DNA of 64,000 bases from Mycolicibacterium iranicum. GTDB taxonomy: Bacteria > Actinomycetota > Actinomycetes > Mycobacteriales > Mycobacteriaceae. Shown here in pieces: positions 26,493-41,866 of the stretch (position 1 is its first letter; the number at the start of each line of letters is the position of its first letter). The notes under the pieces were generated by a model that saw only the letters and a program-made list of their open reading frames with translations, was not told the origin of the DNA and did no database searches. Made by a program: the position numbers and the translations under genes. The DNA is taken from the NCBI RefSeq assembly GCF_001650495.1, contig NZ_LWCS01000018.1:62001-126000 (forward strand), read 5' to 3'.

Positions 26493-28583
26493 GTGCCTGA
26501 TGCTGCCAACCCGGCCATCTCCGCCATCTATATCGCGTCGCCGGAAGGTGACACCGGAAAGTCGACGATCGCACTGGGGATCCTGCACCGGCTCGCGGCG
26601 ACCGTCGCCCGTGTCGGGGTGTTCCGGCCCATCACGCGCGGCGACGGTGCGCGCCGGGACTACATCCTGGAGCTACTGCTCGACCACACGACGGCCGGCC
26701 TCTCCTACGACGACTGCGTCGGCGTCACGTATCACCAACTGCACGACGACCCCGAAGCCGCCCTCGGCGAGATCGTCGACCGGTACCACCGGGTCGCCGA
26801 TCGATGTGACGCCGTCCTCGTGGTCGGCAGCGACTACACCGACGTGGCCGCACCCAGCGAACTGTCGGTCAACGCCCGCATCGCAGCCAATCTCGGCGCG
26901 CCGGTGGTGCTCGCCGTCAAAGGCAAGGGTCGGACTCCGGAGCAGGTCGCCCAGGTGGTCGAGGTCTGCGTCGACGAGATCGCCGCTCAACACGCCTACA
27001 CAGCGGCGGTGGTGGCCAACCGGTGTGATCCTGCGCAGCTCGCCGAGGTGCGCGAGGCGCTGAAGAAGATCGGACCGCGCAGCTACGTGTTGCCGGAGGA
27101 GCCGCTGTTGGTGGCGCCGTCGGTCGCGGAGTTGCAGGCCGCAGTCGACGGCACGGTCGTGCAGGGCGATCCCGCACTGCTGCACCGGGAGGTGCTCGAC
27201 GTTCTCGTCGCCGGGATGACAGCAGAGCACGTCCTGGAGAGGCTCACCGACGGCGTCGCGGTCGTCACACCGGGCGACCGCTCGGACGTCGTCCTCGCCG
27301 TGCTCAGTGCCCATGCCGCGGAAGGCTTTCCGTCGCTGTCCGGGGTGATCCTCAACGGCGGACTCACCTTGCACCCGTCGATCGCGTCGCTGGTGTCAGG
27401 ACTGGGACAGCGGCTGCCGATCATCGAGACGAGGTTCGGCACCTTCGAAACGGCGAGGCGGGTCGCCGACACGCGGGGTCGGGTGACGTCGACGTCTCAG
27501 CGCAAGATCGACACCGCGCTGACGCTGATGGACACCCACGTCGACACCGCGGATCTGTTGGCGCAGTTGGCGATCCCGATCCCGTCCGTGGTGACCCCGC
27601 AGATGTTCACCCATCAACTCCTCGACCAGGCGCGTGCGGACCGCAGACGCATCGTGCTGCCCGAAGGCAACGACGACCGCATCCTCCGGGCGGCGGGCCG
27701 GCTGCTGCAGCGCGCGGTCGCCGACCTCACGATCTTGGGCGACGAGGCGCAGGTCCGGGCGCGTGCTGCCGAGCTCGGTGTCGACCTGTCGGCTGCGGCC
27801 GTGCTGGATCCGCAAACCAGCGAGCTGTGCGACCGGTTCGCCGAGCAGTACGCGGATCTACGGGCACACAAGGGCGTCACCGTCGAGCAGGCCCGCGAAA
27901 TCATCCACGATGTTTCGTATTTCGGGACGATGCTGGTGCACAACGACATGGTGGACGGCATGGTCTCGGGTGCCCGGCACACCACCGCGCATACCGTCCG
28001 GCCGGCATTCGAGATCATCAAGACGTTGCCGGACGTTTCTACCGTGTCGAGCATCTTTCTGATGTGTCTTGCACACGAGGTACTGGCCTACGGTGACTGC
28101 GCGATCGTGCCCGATCCGACCGCCGAGCAGCTGGCCGACATCGCGATCTCGTCGGCCCGTACCGCAGCCCGGTTCGGCATAGATCCCAGGGTGGCGATGC
28201 TGTCCTACTCCACGGGCACCTCGGGCACCGGCGCTGACGTCGACAAGGTCAGGAAGGCAACCGAACTGGTGCGATCTCGCGAGCCCGAGCTCAGGGTCGA
28301 GGGCCCGATCCAGTACGACGCCGCGGTGGAACCGTCCGTCGCTGCGACGAAGATGCCCGACTCCGCCGTGGCTGGCCATGCCACCGTGCTGATCTTCCCG
28401 GACCTCAACACCGGCAACAACACCTACAAGGCCGTGCAGCGCAGCGCGGGCGCCATCGCGATCGGGCCGGTGCTTCAGGGCCTGAACAAGCCGGTCAACG
28501 ACCTGTCGCGCGGCGCACTGGTGGAAGACATCGTGAACACTGTGGCCATCACCGCCATTCAAGCGCAGGGGACTCCGCGATGA
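26493..28583 (+). CDS. pta: Phosphate acetyltransferase (long form)
   Basis: A 696-residue enzyme interconverting acetyl-CoA and acetyl phosphate. The N-terminal domain (about 1-220) is a P-loop/BioD-like region beginning [25 protein letters not shown] regulatory domain follows, then the C-terminal catalytic domain with [24 protein letters not shown] start (VLPEGNDDR visible), [19 protein letters not shown] and [15 protein letters not shown]. Length fits the long Pta class. GTG 26493 is the start. The stop overlaps ackA, giving a pta-ackA operon. Confidence 0.97.
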   Translation: MPDAANPAISAIYIASPEGDTGKSTIALGILHRLAATVARVGVFRPITRGDGARRDYILELLLDHTTAGLSYDDCVGVTYHQLHDDPEAALGEIVDRYHRVADRCDAVLVVGSDYTDVAAPSELSVNARIAANLGAPVVLAVKGKGRTPEQVAQVVEVCVDEIAAQHAYTAAVVANRCDPAQLAEVREALKKIGPRSYVLPEEPLLVAPSVAELQAAVDGTVVQGDPALLHREVLDVLVAGMTAEHVLERLTDGVAVVTPGDRSDVVLAVLSAHAAEGFPSLSGVILNGGLTLHPSIASLVSGLGQRLPIIETRFGTFETARRVADTRGRVTSTSQRKIDTALTLMDTHVDTADLLAQLAIPIPSVVTPQMFTHQLLDQARADRRRIVLPEGNDDRILRAAGRLLQRAVADLTILGDEAQVRARAAELGVDLSAAAVLDPQTSELCDRFAEQYADLRAHKGVTVEQAREIIHDVSYFGTMLVHNDMVDGMVSGARHTTAHTVRPAFEIIKTLPDVSTVSSIFLMCLAHEVLAYGDCAIVPDPTAEQLADIAISSARTAARFGIDPRVAMLSYSTGTSGTGADVDKVRKATELVRSREPELRVEGPIQYDAAVEPSVAATKMPDSAVAGHATVLIFPDLNTGNNTYKAVQRSAGAIAIGPVLQGLNKPVNDLSRGALVEDIVNTVAITAIQAQGTPR

Positions 28584-29722
28584 CCCGTTCGGTGCTGGTG
28601 CTCAACTCGGGCTCGTCCTCGGTGAAATACGCTGTGGTCGAACCCGATTCGGGCGAGCTGGTGGCCGATGGCATTGTCGAGCGAATCGGCGACTCCGGGG
28701 GCGTCGCGGATCATGCCGCGGCGATGCAGGTCGTGTTCGAGTCGCTGGCCTCCGACGGGCACCGGCTCGAAGACCTCGGGCTGGTCGCCGTCGGGCACCG
28801 CGTGGTACACGGAGGCCCCGACCTGTACCGGCCGACCGTTGTGGACGATGCGTTGATCGAGCGCCTCGAGGCGCTGGCACCCCTTGCGCCCCTGCACAAT
28901 CCACCGGCGATCGAGGGAATCGAGGTGGCCCGCAAAGCACTGCCCGACCTGCCGCACGTCGCGGTGTTCGACACTGCGTTCTTCCACGACCTCCCCCCGG
29001 CGGCGGCGACCTACGCTATCGATGCCGAGGTGGCCGACACGTGGCACATCCGGCGCTACGGATTCCACGGGACGTCGCATCAGTACGTCAGTGAGCAGGC
29101 TGCCGGCTTCCTGGGCGCACCGCTGGAATCGCTGCGGCAGATCGTCCTGCATCTCGGCAACGGGGCCTCGGCCTCGGCCATCGTCGGCGGCAGGCCGGTG
29201 GAGACGTCGATGGGACTCACCCCGATGGAGGGGCTGGTGATGGGAACCCGCTCCGGAGACGTCGATCCCGGCCTGATCTTCTATTTGTGGCGGGAAGCGG
29301 GAATGAGCGTGGAGGATGTCGAGTCGATGCTCAACCGGCGCTCGGGTGTCCGCGGCCTCGGCGGCGAGATCGACTTCAGGGAACTGCACCGCCGGATCGA
29401 ATCAGGCGACGGAGCAGCCCAATTGGCCTACGACGTGTACATCCATCGGTTGCGCAAGTACATCGGCGCCTACCTCGCGGTGCTCGGCACGACCGACGTC
29501 ATCACCTTCACCGCGGGAGTGGGGGAGAACGACGCTGCGGTCCGGCGGGACGCCCTGTCGGGCCTCGAGGCGTTCGGTATCGAACTCGACAATCAACTCA
29601 ACGGGAGCCCGAACAGGAATGCCCGGCGCGTGTCGACCGACGGCGCTGCGACGACCGTGCTAGTTGTGCCGACCAATGAGGAGCTTGCGATCGCTCGCGC
29701 GTGTGCGGGAGTACTTCGCTGA
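28580..29722 (+). CDS. ackA: Acetate kinase
   Basis: A 380-residue ASKHA-fold kinase converting acetyl phosphate and ADP to acetate and ATP. Marks are [13 protein letters not shown] at the N-terminus, [62 protein letters not shown] and the C-terminal [12 protein letters not shown] 28580 overlaps pta by 4 bp. The 3' end overlaps the convergent STAS gene by 63 bp. Confidence 0.97.
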   Translation: MTRSVLVLNSGSSSVKYAVVEPDSGELVADGIVERIGDSGGVADHAAAMQVVFESLASDGHRLEDLGLVAVGHRVVHGGPDLYRPTVVDDALIERLEALAPLAPLHNPPAIEGIEVARKALPDLPHVAVFDTAFFHDLPPAAATYAIDAEVADTWHIRRYGFHGTSHQYVSEQAAGFLGAPLESLRQIVLHLGNGASASAIVGGRPVETSMGLTPMEGLVMGTRSGDVDPGLIFYLWREAGMSVEDVESMLNRRSGVRGLGGEIDFRELHRRIESGDGAAQLAYDVYIHRLRKYIGAYLAVLGTTDVITFTAGVGENDAAVRRDALSGLEAFGIELDNQLNGSPNRNARRVSTDGAATTVLVVPTNEELAIARACAGVLR

Positions 29723-30118
29723 CGGCTCGGTGACGGGCAGTTCACGCAGCGGGTCGCAGACCTTCAACAGCCTGCGCACCTGGGTGCCGGTCAGAAGCGA
29801 CCACCGGACGCCGCGGCGGGCGCAGACGACGTTGATGTTGGACAGCGCGGCAAAGCCCGCGGCGGCGAAGAACTCGACGGTCTGCAAGTCCAGGATGAGC
29901 TTTCGGGAGGCGCCGAGGCGCTTCTCGATGTAGTTCGCCAGGGCCGTGCTGTTGGTCGCGTCGATCTCACCGTGGATGGTCACCAGAACGGTCGACGGCG
30001 AGAGCTGGCTGGCGGAGAACGTCGCGCGGTGATGCTCTTCGCGCAGGTCGAAGGAGGTGGGATCCGGCCGGAACACCCGCTGGGTAGCCGGTGCTGGCAG
30101 CGGTTCTGATAGGGACAC
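29660..30118 (-). CDS. STAS-domain protein (anti-sigma-factor-antagonist-like) without phospho-serine
   Basis: A 152-residue protein. Residues about 42-125 form a STAS domain, with [36 protein letters not shown] and [12 protein letters not shown]. In classical antagonists the phosphorylated serine is in an F-x-D-S-S-G motif; here that site reads FFAAAG, so both serines are alanine (residues 86-87). The domain may be locked active or have a different role. Both termini are extended. No sigma factor or anti-sigma kinase gene is next to it. ATG 30118. Confidence 0.85.
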   Translation of the reverse strand: MSLSEPLPAPATQRVFRPDPTSFDLREEHHRATFSASQLSPSTVLVTIHGEIDATNSTALANYIEKRLGASRKLILDLQTVEFFAAAGFAALSNINVVCARRGVRWSLLTGTQVRRLLKVCDPLRELPVTEPSAKYSRTRASDRKLLIGRHN

Positions 30119-30451
30119 GTATGAGCCTCCCTTGGCAGAGAGATGGCCAGAATTTCGTTGCGTATCGCGGGTGAGGTCAGGGGATTTGGCCCTAGATGCT
30201 CAAAGCTGCGCCGATGACGTCACCGTGTGTGGTGGGTCACATTACTACGGAATCCGCGGCATGACCATACGTTGTCGAGAATCTCTTTCATGTGCTTTCA
30301 CCTGGAGTTTTAGGGCGTCTGACGTGAGGTGGTTCAACCACCTCAGGTGCATTCACCTGGGCTGAGGGCAGTCAGCAACGGAATTCGTTGTTGCTGCCGC
30401 ATCAATAATTAAGCCTGTAATGTTTTCGTTCACCGGCGGAGAGGACCAGAA
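30119..30451. other. Regulatory gap upstream of the SDR/DapB-like/TetR operon
   Basis: These 333 bp carry no gene I can support. They are less GC-rich than their surroundings and are shared by the divergent STAS and SDR genes. The only strong structure is the 21-bp palindrome listed separately; AATTAAGCC around 30410 is AT-rich and could hold the SDR promoter. Confidence 0.5.
30325..30345. promoter_or_regulatory. Perfect 10-bp inverted repeat, probable TetR operator
   Basis: TGAGGTGGTT-C-AACCACCTCA has perfect 10-bp arms around one central base. It lies 107 bp upstream of the SDR start. The operon's third gene encodes a TetR regulator, which makes autoregulation through this site the simplest reading. 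A short RNA hairpin (terminator) is less likely because no U-run follows. Confidence 0.6.
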
Positions 30452-31318
30452 GTGGCAGGTGTGCTCGACGGAAAGATCGCGATCGTCACCGGAACGAGCA
30501 GGGGCGTGGGTGTCGGCATCGCTCACGAGCTCCTGCGCGCAGGGGCGACCGTCATCGGCTGCTCGCGTTCGGCCCTGGCCGCCCTCCCCGGTACCGAAGA
30601 GCATCCGCAGTGGCGGCAGCGTTCCGCGCAGCTGGTGTGCGACCAGGGCGACCACCGCGCCATCGACGCGTTGGTCACACACGTGGCGGAAACCTATGGA
30701 CGAGTGGACATTCTGGTCAACAATGCCGGCGGAACGGTCCCGACGCCGCACGTCGAGGACGTGCCCGCCCTGGTCTCCCGCATCCAGGGGGCCCCCGCAT
30801 CCGACGACGACCTCGAGCGGACGATGCTGTTCCACGCATTCGCCGTTCAGATGAACCTGATCAGCCCGCTGTGGTTCGCGATCCGCGCCTGCCGGCAGAT
30901 GAAGATGCAGGACGGCACCGGCTGCATCATCAACGTCTCCAGCGGTGCGGGCCACCCCGCAGGCTCCCCGACGCTGGTGTCGTACGGGGCGGCGAAAGCC
31001 GGCCTGAATCATCTGACGCGGTCGCTGGCCGAGGAATGGGGTCCGCGCATCCGGGTCAACTGCGTTGCGCTCGGCCCCACCATCACCGAGAACTTTCGCT
31101 CGTTCGTGCTGCCCAAAGACGACCCCACCGGCGCAACATATTTCGACGCCATACCGCTCAAGCGCGGCGGTGAACCGGCCGAGGTGGGCCGCACCTGCGC
31201 GTTCCTGGCCTCGGGCGAGGCGGACTTCATCAACGGCACCACGATCGAGATCGACGGAGGCATGATGCCCGGCGTGCTCTACGAATCGGGTCTCAAGACC
31301 ATCACCGACCTGCTGTGA
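30452..31318 (+). CDS. Short-chain dehydrogenase/reductase
   Basis: A 288-residue SDR. The cofactor loop TGTSRGVGVGIA starts near residue 13, NNAGG near residue 91, and the active-site pair is in YGAAKAG, with INVSSGAG before it. The C-terminal FINGTTIEIDGGMMPG is classical for SDR family members acting on alcohol/keto substrates. A GTG start follows a purine-rich stretch (GGAGAGGACC). It heads a three-gene operon with a DapB-like reductase and a TetR regulator. Confidence 0.92.
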   Translation: MAGVLDGKIAIVTGTSRGVGVGIAHELLRAGATVIGCSRSALAALPGTEEHPQWRQRSAQLVCDQGDHRAIDALVTHVAETYGRVDILVNNAGGTVPTPHVEDVPALVSRIQGAPASDDDLERTMLFHAFAVQMNLISPLWFAIRACRQMKMQDGTGCIINVSSGAGHPAGSPTLVSYGAAKAGLNHLTRSLAEEWGPRIRVNCVALGPTITENFRSFVLPKDDPTGATYFDAIPLKRGGEPAEVGRTCAFLASGEADFINGTTIEIDGGMMPGVLYESGLKTITDLL

Positions 31319-31331
31319 GGAGCGTCCACTG

Positions 31332-32402
31332 ATGCGCAAGGTCATCCAGTTCTCCACCGGCAATGTCGGAATCCACGCCTTGCGCACCGTCATCGACCGT
31401 CCCGACCTCGAACTCGTCGGCGTCCACGCGAACAGCCCTGACAAGCTCGGCCGCGATGCCGCCGAACTCTGCGGGCGCACCGAACCCGTCGGCGTCACCG
31501 CGACCGACGACATCGACGCTCTGCTGGCACTCGACGCCGAATGCGTGGTCTACACCTCACAGGCCGAGACCCGCCCGATGGAGGCGCTCGACGAAATCAG
31601 CCGGTTCCTGCGGGCCGGTATAAACGTGGTGGGCACCTCCTTCGTCTGGATGGTGGCACCCGAGCAGGCCGACGACTGGCTTCGCCGACCCCTGCAAGAG
31701 GCCTGCGCCGACGGCGATTCGACGCTGTACATCAACGGCATCGACCCCGGGTTCTCCGGTGACACGCTGGTGTACGCCGCGCTGAGTCTGGCGGCGAGGG
31801 CCACCGCGGTGACGGTGCAGGAGATCTTCGACTACGGCACCTACGACGATGCGGAGTTCACCGGCGTGACTTTCGGTTTCGGAACCACACCGGATCACAC
31901 GCCGATACTTTTCAGCTCTGGCGTGCTGGCCTCGATGTGGGGCGCCCAGGTTCGCAGCCTCGCGGCCGATCTCGGCATCCAACTCGACGAGGTCAGGGAA
32001 CGGCACGAGAAATGGGTGACCCCGCAGACGATCGATTGCACGATGATGCGCGTCGATCCCGGCCACGTCGCCGCGGTGAAATTCGGTGTCGAGGGAGTCT
32101 CCGGCGGCCGTGCCGTCCTCACAATGGAGCACGTGAACAGACTCACCCCCGCCGCGGCCCCGCACTGGCCCTTCCCGCCGGATGGTCATCCCGGCGTGCA
32201 CCGGGTGATCGTCGAGGGCAGTCCCGGCATCGAGATCAACACCCACGTCGGCACATCCGGCATCGACCACAACCAGGGCGGTGTCATCGCGACCGCGGCA
32301 CGGGCCGTGAACGCCATCGACGCGGTGTGCGAAGCGAAGTCCGGCATCCTCGCGGCGAACGCCCTCCGCGGCTCGGACCAGCTGCGTGGCGTGATGTGGT
32401 AG
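31332..32402 (+). CDS. Dihydrodipicolinate reductase-like NAD(P) oxidoreductase
   Basis: A 356-residue protein with a DapB-like Rossmann domain: VIQFSTGNVGIHALRTVIDR (QFSTGNVG loop), a YTSQAE segment and GTSFVWM. It is longer than true DapB (about 245-270 residues) and lacks its lysine-pathway motifs. Such 'DapB N-terminal domain' proteins are common in mycobacterial lipid/steroid-type catabolic operons; the reaction is unknown. It lies 13 bp after the SDR gene, so both probably act in one pathway. Confidence 0.85.
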   Translation: MRKVIQFSTGNVGIHALRTVIDRPDLELVGVHANSPDKLGRDAAELCGRTEPVGVTATDDIDALLALDAECVVYTSQAETRPMEALDEISRFLRAGINVVGTSFVWMVAPEQADDWLRRPLQEACADGDSTLYINGIDPGFSGDTLVYAALSLAARATAVTVQEIFDYGTYDDAEFTGVTFGFGTTPDHTPILFSSGVLASMWGAQVRSLAADLGIQLDEVRERHEKWVTPQTIDCTMMRVDPGHVAAVKFGVEGVSGGRAVLTMEHVNRLTPAAAPHWPFPPDGHPGVHRVIVEGSPGIEINTHVGTSGIDHNQGGVIATAARAVNAIDAVCEAKSGILAANALRGSDQLRGVMW

Positions 32403-32433
32403 ACGGTGCCATGGCCATCACCGCCTCGCGACG

Positions 32434-36389
<3,956 letters not shown>

Positions 36390-36390
<1 letters not shown>

Positions 36391-37709
36391 CAGCGGTACT
36401 CGCTCAATCTCGGCCAGATCCCCAGCGCCACCGCGATCGCCGCCACCACAGACAGCGCCGCGGCGCCCACCGTCGCCCCGGACAGCACCCGCCGGGCGTT
36501 GACGATGTCGTTGCGCAGCTGGTTCCGACTCTGCTCGATGCCCTTCGTCAGGGCTTCATCGAGCTTGTCGAAGGCGGGCGTCGCATCGTCCTCGCCGGTG
36601 CCCAGCGCCACCTGCGTCGCGGCCTGGTAGTTGCCGACCGCGATGTAGGCGGTGATCCGGTCGTCGGCGGCGCGCCAACGGTCGAGCAGCTGCGCCGCGT
36701 TGGAGAGGTCGCTCTTGTCGATGGAGTCGTCGCGTTCGACATAGCGGGCGAGCTGCTGCTTCATCTCGTCGATGCGCTGGTAGTAGGACTGTTTGCGGAC
36801 GTCCTCGTCGCCGCGGCGGATCAGCGACAGCGTTTCGTCGGCGCGGGCCTGCTGTGCGGTGATCGCCAGCGTCGTCACGGTCTTGAGCGATTCGGCGGCC
36901 GTCTCCTTGGCGCTGCGGCTGTCGGTCGTCGAGATTATCAGCGCGGTACCGACCCATATCAGCATGATCAGCACCGCGAGGCCGCCCGCCACGAATCCGA
37001 TGTTGACGCGCCGCCGGGTCCGCTTGGCCAGCCAGCGGTTGGCGAACACCCCGAACAACAGCGTCGCAGTGACCACGAGAATCACCGGCGTCGGAATCCG
37101 GGTCGAGGCGGTCGTCTCGGCATCGACCCGCGCCGACGTCTCCTCGTAGAGCCGTTGCGCGTCGGGCAGGATTTGTTGCTGCATCAGCGCGGATGCTTCC
37201 GACAGATACGACGAACCGACCGGATTGCCTGCCCGGTTGTTCGTCCTCGCGGTCTCGACCAGCCCGGTGTAGACGGCCAGGCGCGCGTTGATCCGGCCGA
37301 GCAGCTGAACCAGGGGCTCCTCGGTGAGGCCGCTGGAGGCTCTGGTCACCGCGACGGAGGCGTCGGTGATGGCCTGTTCGTAGCGCTGTCGCACGGCGCG
37401 CGGTTCGGCACCCGCGATGAAAGCGGTGGCCGCGGCGGCGTCGGCGACCGACAGCGTCGTGTACAGCTGGCCCGCGGCGAACGCCAGCGGTTCGGTGTGA
37501 TTGAGGACGGTGGTCAGCGCCCGCTGACGGTCGTTGATCGTTGTCGACGTCGCAAACGCGCTGGCGATCACGAGCGCGGCCAGCACCATGCCGATGCTGA
37601 GGATGCGGCCGGGGGTCGTCCAGAGGAACCACCAGCGCGGATGCGACGGGGTTATCGGTGATCGCGACGCGAGCGGTTCGGTCGATGGGTGCGCCAACTC
37701 CACAGTCAC
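36390..37709 (-). CDS. glnX: Membrane sensor-like protein GlnX (Rv0412c-like)
   Basis: A 439-residue membrane protein that in mycobacteria links GlnH to cytosolic PknG. The N-terminal helix (IGMVLAALVIASAFATS) is followed by a helical outer domain rich in Ala/Gln. Two central helices come next (PVILVVTATLLFGVFANRW and LAVLIMLIWVGTALI), then a second helical domain with RRGDEDVRKQSYYQRIDEMKQ-type charge (DEDVRKQSYYQRIDEMK visible), and a final helix at the C-terminus. GTG 37709 is used as start. Gene order glnX-glnH-pknG is conserved. Confidence 0.92.
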
Positions 37710-37847
37710 GTCTGCGCGGACCTCATCCTGGACTCGATCTTTCCGACGGTCGTTTCTCGAACTCTATAAAAGAATTCTAAGAGCTTCCGGAGCGACGCGT
37801 GCGGATTCAGATGCCACGAATTCGCGACGGTTTCGTATCCTGAACCC

Positions 37848-38339
37848 GTGCGTGGCGACGGTGACGGCTGGGTTGTCTCGGCGACCGGCGCTGCATTCTG
37901 GGGCAGACACGGCGCGGCGGGCCTCCTGCTGCGGGCGCCAGGCCCCGACGGATGCGCAGCCGTACTGCTCCAGCACCGAGCGCCGTGGAGCCATCAGGGC
38001 GGAACCTGGGGACTCCCCGGCGGCGCCCGCGACAGCCACGAGACCGCCGAGCAGGCCGCTGTGCGCGAGGCCCACGAGGAAGCTGGTCTGCCCCCGGATC
38101 AATTGACCGTGCGAACCACCGTCGTCACGGCCGAGAACTCCGGCTGGACGTACACGACCGTCATCGCCGACGCCGAGGAACAGCTCGACACGGTGCCCAA
38201 CCGGGAAAGCGCCGAGCTGCGCTGGGTCGCCGAGGACGAGGTGGCCGACCTGCCGCTGCACCCTGGATTCGCGGCGAGCTGGGACCGCCTGCGCGAGGTC
38301 ACCGCATCGCTGCCCTTGAGGGTCGACCCCCAGCCCTGA
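37848..38339 (+). CDS. mutT3: NUDIX hydrolase (MutT3-like)
   Basis: A 163-residue NUDIX protein. The box GGARDSHETAEQAAVREAHE with following EAGL fits G-x5-E-x7-REUxEExGU. It hydrolyses nucleoside diphosphate derivatives; in M. tuberculosis MutT3 is linked to oxidised dGTP clean-up, and position next to thiE is conserved. GTG 37848 gives the best N-terminus. It lies divergent from glnX (gap 37710-37847) and convergent with thiE, whose stop abuts its own. Confidence 0.92.
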   Translation: MRGDGDGWVVSATGAAFWGRHGAAGLLLRAPGPDGCAAVLLQHRAPWSHQGGTWGLPGGARDSHETAEQAAVREAHEEAGLPPDQLTVRTTVVTAENSGWTYTTVIADAEEQLDTVPNRESAELRWVAEDEVADLPLHPGFAASWDRLREVTASLPLRVDPQP

Positions 38340-38987
38340 TCACACCGCGGAATTGAGCATTCCGGCCAGCTGTTCAGCCGCGGCCTTCGGATCGTCCGCC
38401 GCCGTGATGGCCCGGACCACCACGATTCGGCGCGCCCCGGCCTCCATGACCTCGGGCAGCCGTTCGACGTCGATTCCTCCGATCGCGAACCACGGCTTGT
38501 CGGTATTCAGTGCGGCGGCGGCCCGCACCAGGTTGAGACCTGGTGCGGGCCTGCCCGGCTTCGTGGGCGTGGGCCAGCAGGGCCCGACACAGAAGTAGTC
38601 GACATCCTCGGCCACCGCAGCCCCCACCTGTGCCATGTCATGTGTGGAGCGACCGATGATGAGGCGACCGACGATGTCGCGAGCAACGGTGAGCGGGAGG
38701 TCGTCCTGGCCCAGGTGCAGGACGTCGGCGGCCGCGGCCAGTGCGATGTCGGCGCGGTCGTTGACCGCCATAAGGGCCCCGTGCCGGTGCGCCGCGTCCG
38801 CCAGGACCTCCAGCGCCTCCAGTTCCTGGCGGGCTTCCAGCGGGCCGAACTGCTTCTCCCCGGGCGAGCCCTTGTCGCGCAGCTGGATGATGTCGACCCC
38901 GCCTGACAGTGCGGCATCAGCGAACTCGGCAAGGTCGCGGCGTTCCCGGCGGGCATCGGTGCACAGGTAGAGACGGGGTTCAAACAC
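38340..38987 (-). CDS. thiE: Thiamine-phosphate synthase
   Basis: A 215-residue TIM-barrel enzyme joining the HMP pyrimidine and the thiazole phosphate to form thiamine phosphate. Marks are [54 protein letters not shown] and FAIGGID. A GTG start is used. It is divergent from the thiO riboswitch operon; the riboswitch lies on the plus strand only, so thiE is probably controlled from a separate promoter. Confidence 0.97.
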   Translation of the reverse strand: MFEPRLYLCTDARRERRDLAEFADAALSGGVDIIQLRDKGSPGEKQFGPLEARQELEALEVLADAAHRHGALMAVNDRADIALAAAADVLHLGQDDLPLTVARDIVGRLIIGRSTHDMAQVGAAVAEDVDYFCVGPCWPTPTKPGRPAPGLNLVRAAAALNTDKPWFAIGGIDVERLPEVMEAGARRIVVVRAITAADDPKAAAEQLAGMLNSAV

Positions 38988-39030
38988 ACTCGAACGCTAG
39001 CGCCGCGGCCACGTAGGCTGGTAGCCGACC

Positions 39031-39117
39031 AACACGGGAGTCCCGGGTACGGGGACTGAGAGTGAGCCGCCGGCTCTTACCGTCACACCTGATCCGGGTC
39101 ATGCCGGCGAAGGGAGC
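39031..39117 (+). ncRNA. TPP riboswitch (THI element)
   Basis: The conserved TPP-sensing core is visible: GGGGACTGAGAG near 39051-39062 (the P2/J2 region with CUGAGA) and ACCTGATCCGGGTCATGCC at 39087-39105, followed by GGCGAAGGGA. This is nearly the classical ACCUGAUCUGGxUxAUGCC pattern. The distal arm is a short GC-rich hairpin. The GGGAGCG at 39112-39118 lies 8-9 bp before the thiO ATG, so binding of TPP could hide the ribosome site. It controls thiO and everything coupled after it. Confidence 0.95.
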
Positions 39118-39125
39118 GAAAGTAC

Positions 39126-40138
39126 ATGCCCAGACTGGCCGTGATCGGCGGTGGTGTCATCGGGCTGACCGTGGCCCGCCGCGCCGCCCACGACGGCTGG
39201 CACGTACGTGTCCACCGCACGGGTGAACCCGGGGCGTCCTGGGTCGCGGGCGGCATGCTGGCACCCCACAGCGAAGGCTGGCCGGGCGAGGAGCAGCTGC
39301 TCAAGATCGGTCTCGAATCGCTGTCACTGTGGCACGAGAAGTTTCTCGCAAGCCTGCCGGCCGAGGTTGTCACCGCCCGCGAGTCCCTCGTCGTCGCGGT
39401 GGACCAGGCCGACGCCGCCGATCTGAAGACAGTCGGCGCCTGGCTGTCCGGGCAGGGCCATCCGGTGGCGATGACGACCGCGGCCCGCGACGTGGAACCG
39501 CTTCTCGCTCAGGGAATTCGGCACGGGTTCGTCGCGGCGACGGAGCTCGCGGTCGACAACCGTGCGGTGGTGGAGGCGCTCGCGTCTCAGTGCGAGAGCC
39601 TCGGAGTGGAGTGGGCACCGCCGGCCGGCTCGCTGGCCGACGCCGCCGATGCCGACACCGTCGTGCTCGCCAATGGCATCGATGCGCCGTCGCTGTGGCC
39701 CGGGCTGCCGGTGCGTGCGGTCAAAGGTGAGGTGCTGCGGCTGCGTTGGCGACGCGGGTGCCTGCCGGTTCCGCAGCGCGTGGTCCGCGCCCGGGTGCGC
39801 GGGCGGCAGGTGTACGTCGTGCCGCGCGCCGACGGCGTGGTGGTCGGCGCGACGCAGTACGAACACGGCCGCGATACCTCGCCGACCGTCACCGGTGTGC
39901 GGGACCTGCTCGACGACGCCTGCACCGTGATGCCGGGTCTCGGCGAGTACGAGTTCGCCGAGGCGGCGGCGGGCCTGCGGCCCATGACACCCGACAACCT
40001 TCCGCTCGTCGGGCGACTCGACGAGCGCACACTGGTGGCCGTAGGCCACGGCCGGTCAGGTTTTCTGCTCGCGCCATGGACCGTGGAGACGATCGCCGCC
40101 GAGCTGGTGGGAGGGATGAGGGAGGTGACGGTCGCCGA

Positions 40139-40142
<4 letters not shown>
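39126..40142 (+). CDS. thiO: Glycine oxidase ThiO
   Basis: A 338-residue FAD enzyme that oxidises glycine to the iminoglycine needed for thiazole formation. The FAD-binding motif VIGGGVIGLTVARRA starts at residue 6, ASWVAGGMLAP near residue 37, and C-terminal GLRPMTPDNLPLVG and HGRSGFLLAP are conserved in the DAO family. It follows the TPP riboswitch and shares a 4-bp overlap with thiS. Confidence 0.95.
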
Positions 40143-41110
<968 letters not shown>

Positions 41111-41111
<1 letters not shown>

Positions 41112-41866
41112 TGAAACGGTATGTGGCGCTGGGCAGTTCGATGGCGGCGGGGCCGGGCATCACGCCGCGGGCACCGGGATCACCTCGGGCGGCGGGACGG
41201 TCGGCACGCAACTACCCGCACCTCGTGGCCCGCACGCTCGGCCTCGATCTGGTGGACGTCACCTATTCGGGCGCGACCACAGCGCATGTGCTGTCCGAAT
41301 CCCAGCGGGGCGCGCCGCCACAGATCGACGCGCTCGACGGCACCGAGACGCTGGTGACGGTGACGATCGGCGGTAACGACGCGGGTTACGTCCCGATGCT
41401 GTTCGCCGCCGGGTTGCCCCGCGTGGTGCGCTCGGTCCCATTGCTGGGCCGCCGAATTCGAGAACTGCTCGATCCGTCCGCCCGCTACGTCGCACTCGCG
41501 GAGGCGGGCGGCGCGCTGATCGACGTCGGCCGCGAAATCCGGCTCCGTGCACCACGGGCTACCGTGCTGTTCGTCGACTATCTGACACTGTTGCCTGCCA
41601 CCGGTGCGGCACCTCCGCTACGCGAGCCCGAGGTCACCCTCGGCAGGCACATGGCCACGACGCTGCAGCAGCTCACCGCAGACGCGGCGCGAGTCAGCGG
41701 CTGCGGCCTGGTGCGGGCGGCCGAGGCCAGCCACGACCACCACGCGTGGTCGGCCGATCCATGGACCACCCGCTTCGGCCTCCCGATTCCAGGTCGGCCT
41801 GGTCCGCTGCATCCCAATGCCGACGGGATGCGCGCCGTCGCCGAGCTGGTCGTGGCGGCGACGTGA
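41111..41866 (+). CDS. SGNH/GDSL-family hydrolase
   Basis: A 251-residue lipase/esterase-like protein. The block I nucleophile motif is YVALGSSMAAGPG (GSS in place of GDS), block III is TVTIGGNDAG, and the C-terminal HPNADGM gives the His of the catalytic dyad. No signal peptide is evident, so it is likely cytosolic. It starts inside the thiG stop and overlaps the ABC ATPase gene by 4 bp, tying it to both. Confidence 0.85.

Noticed and set aside
30325..30345. Rho-independent terminator
   Set aside because: The hairpin has no following U-run, its loop is one base, and it lies in a divergent upstream gap where an operator fits better.
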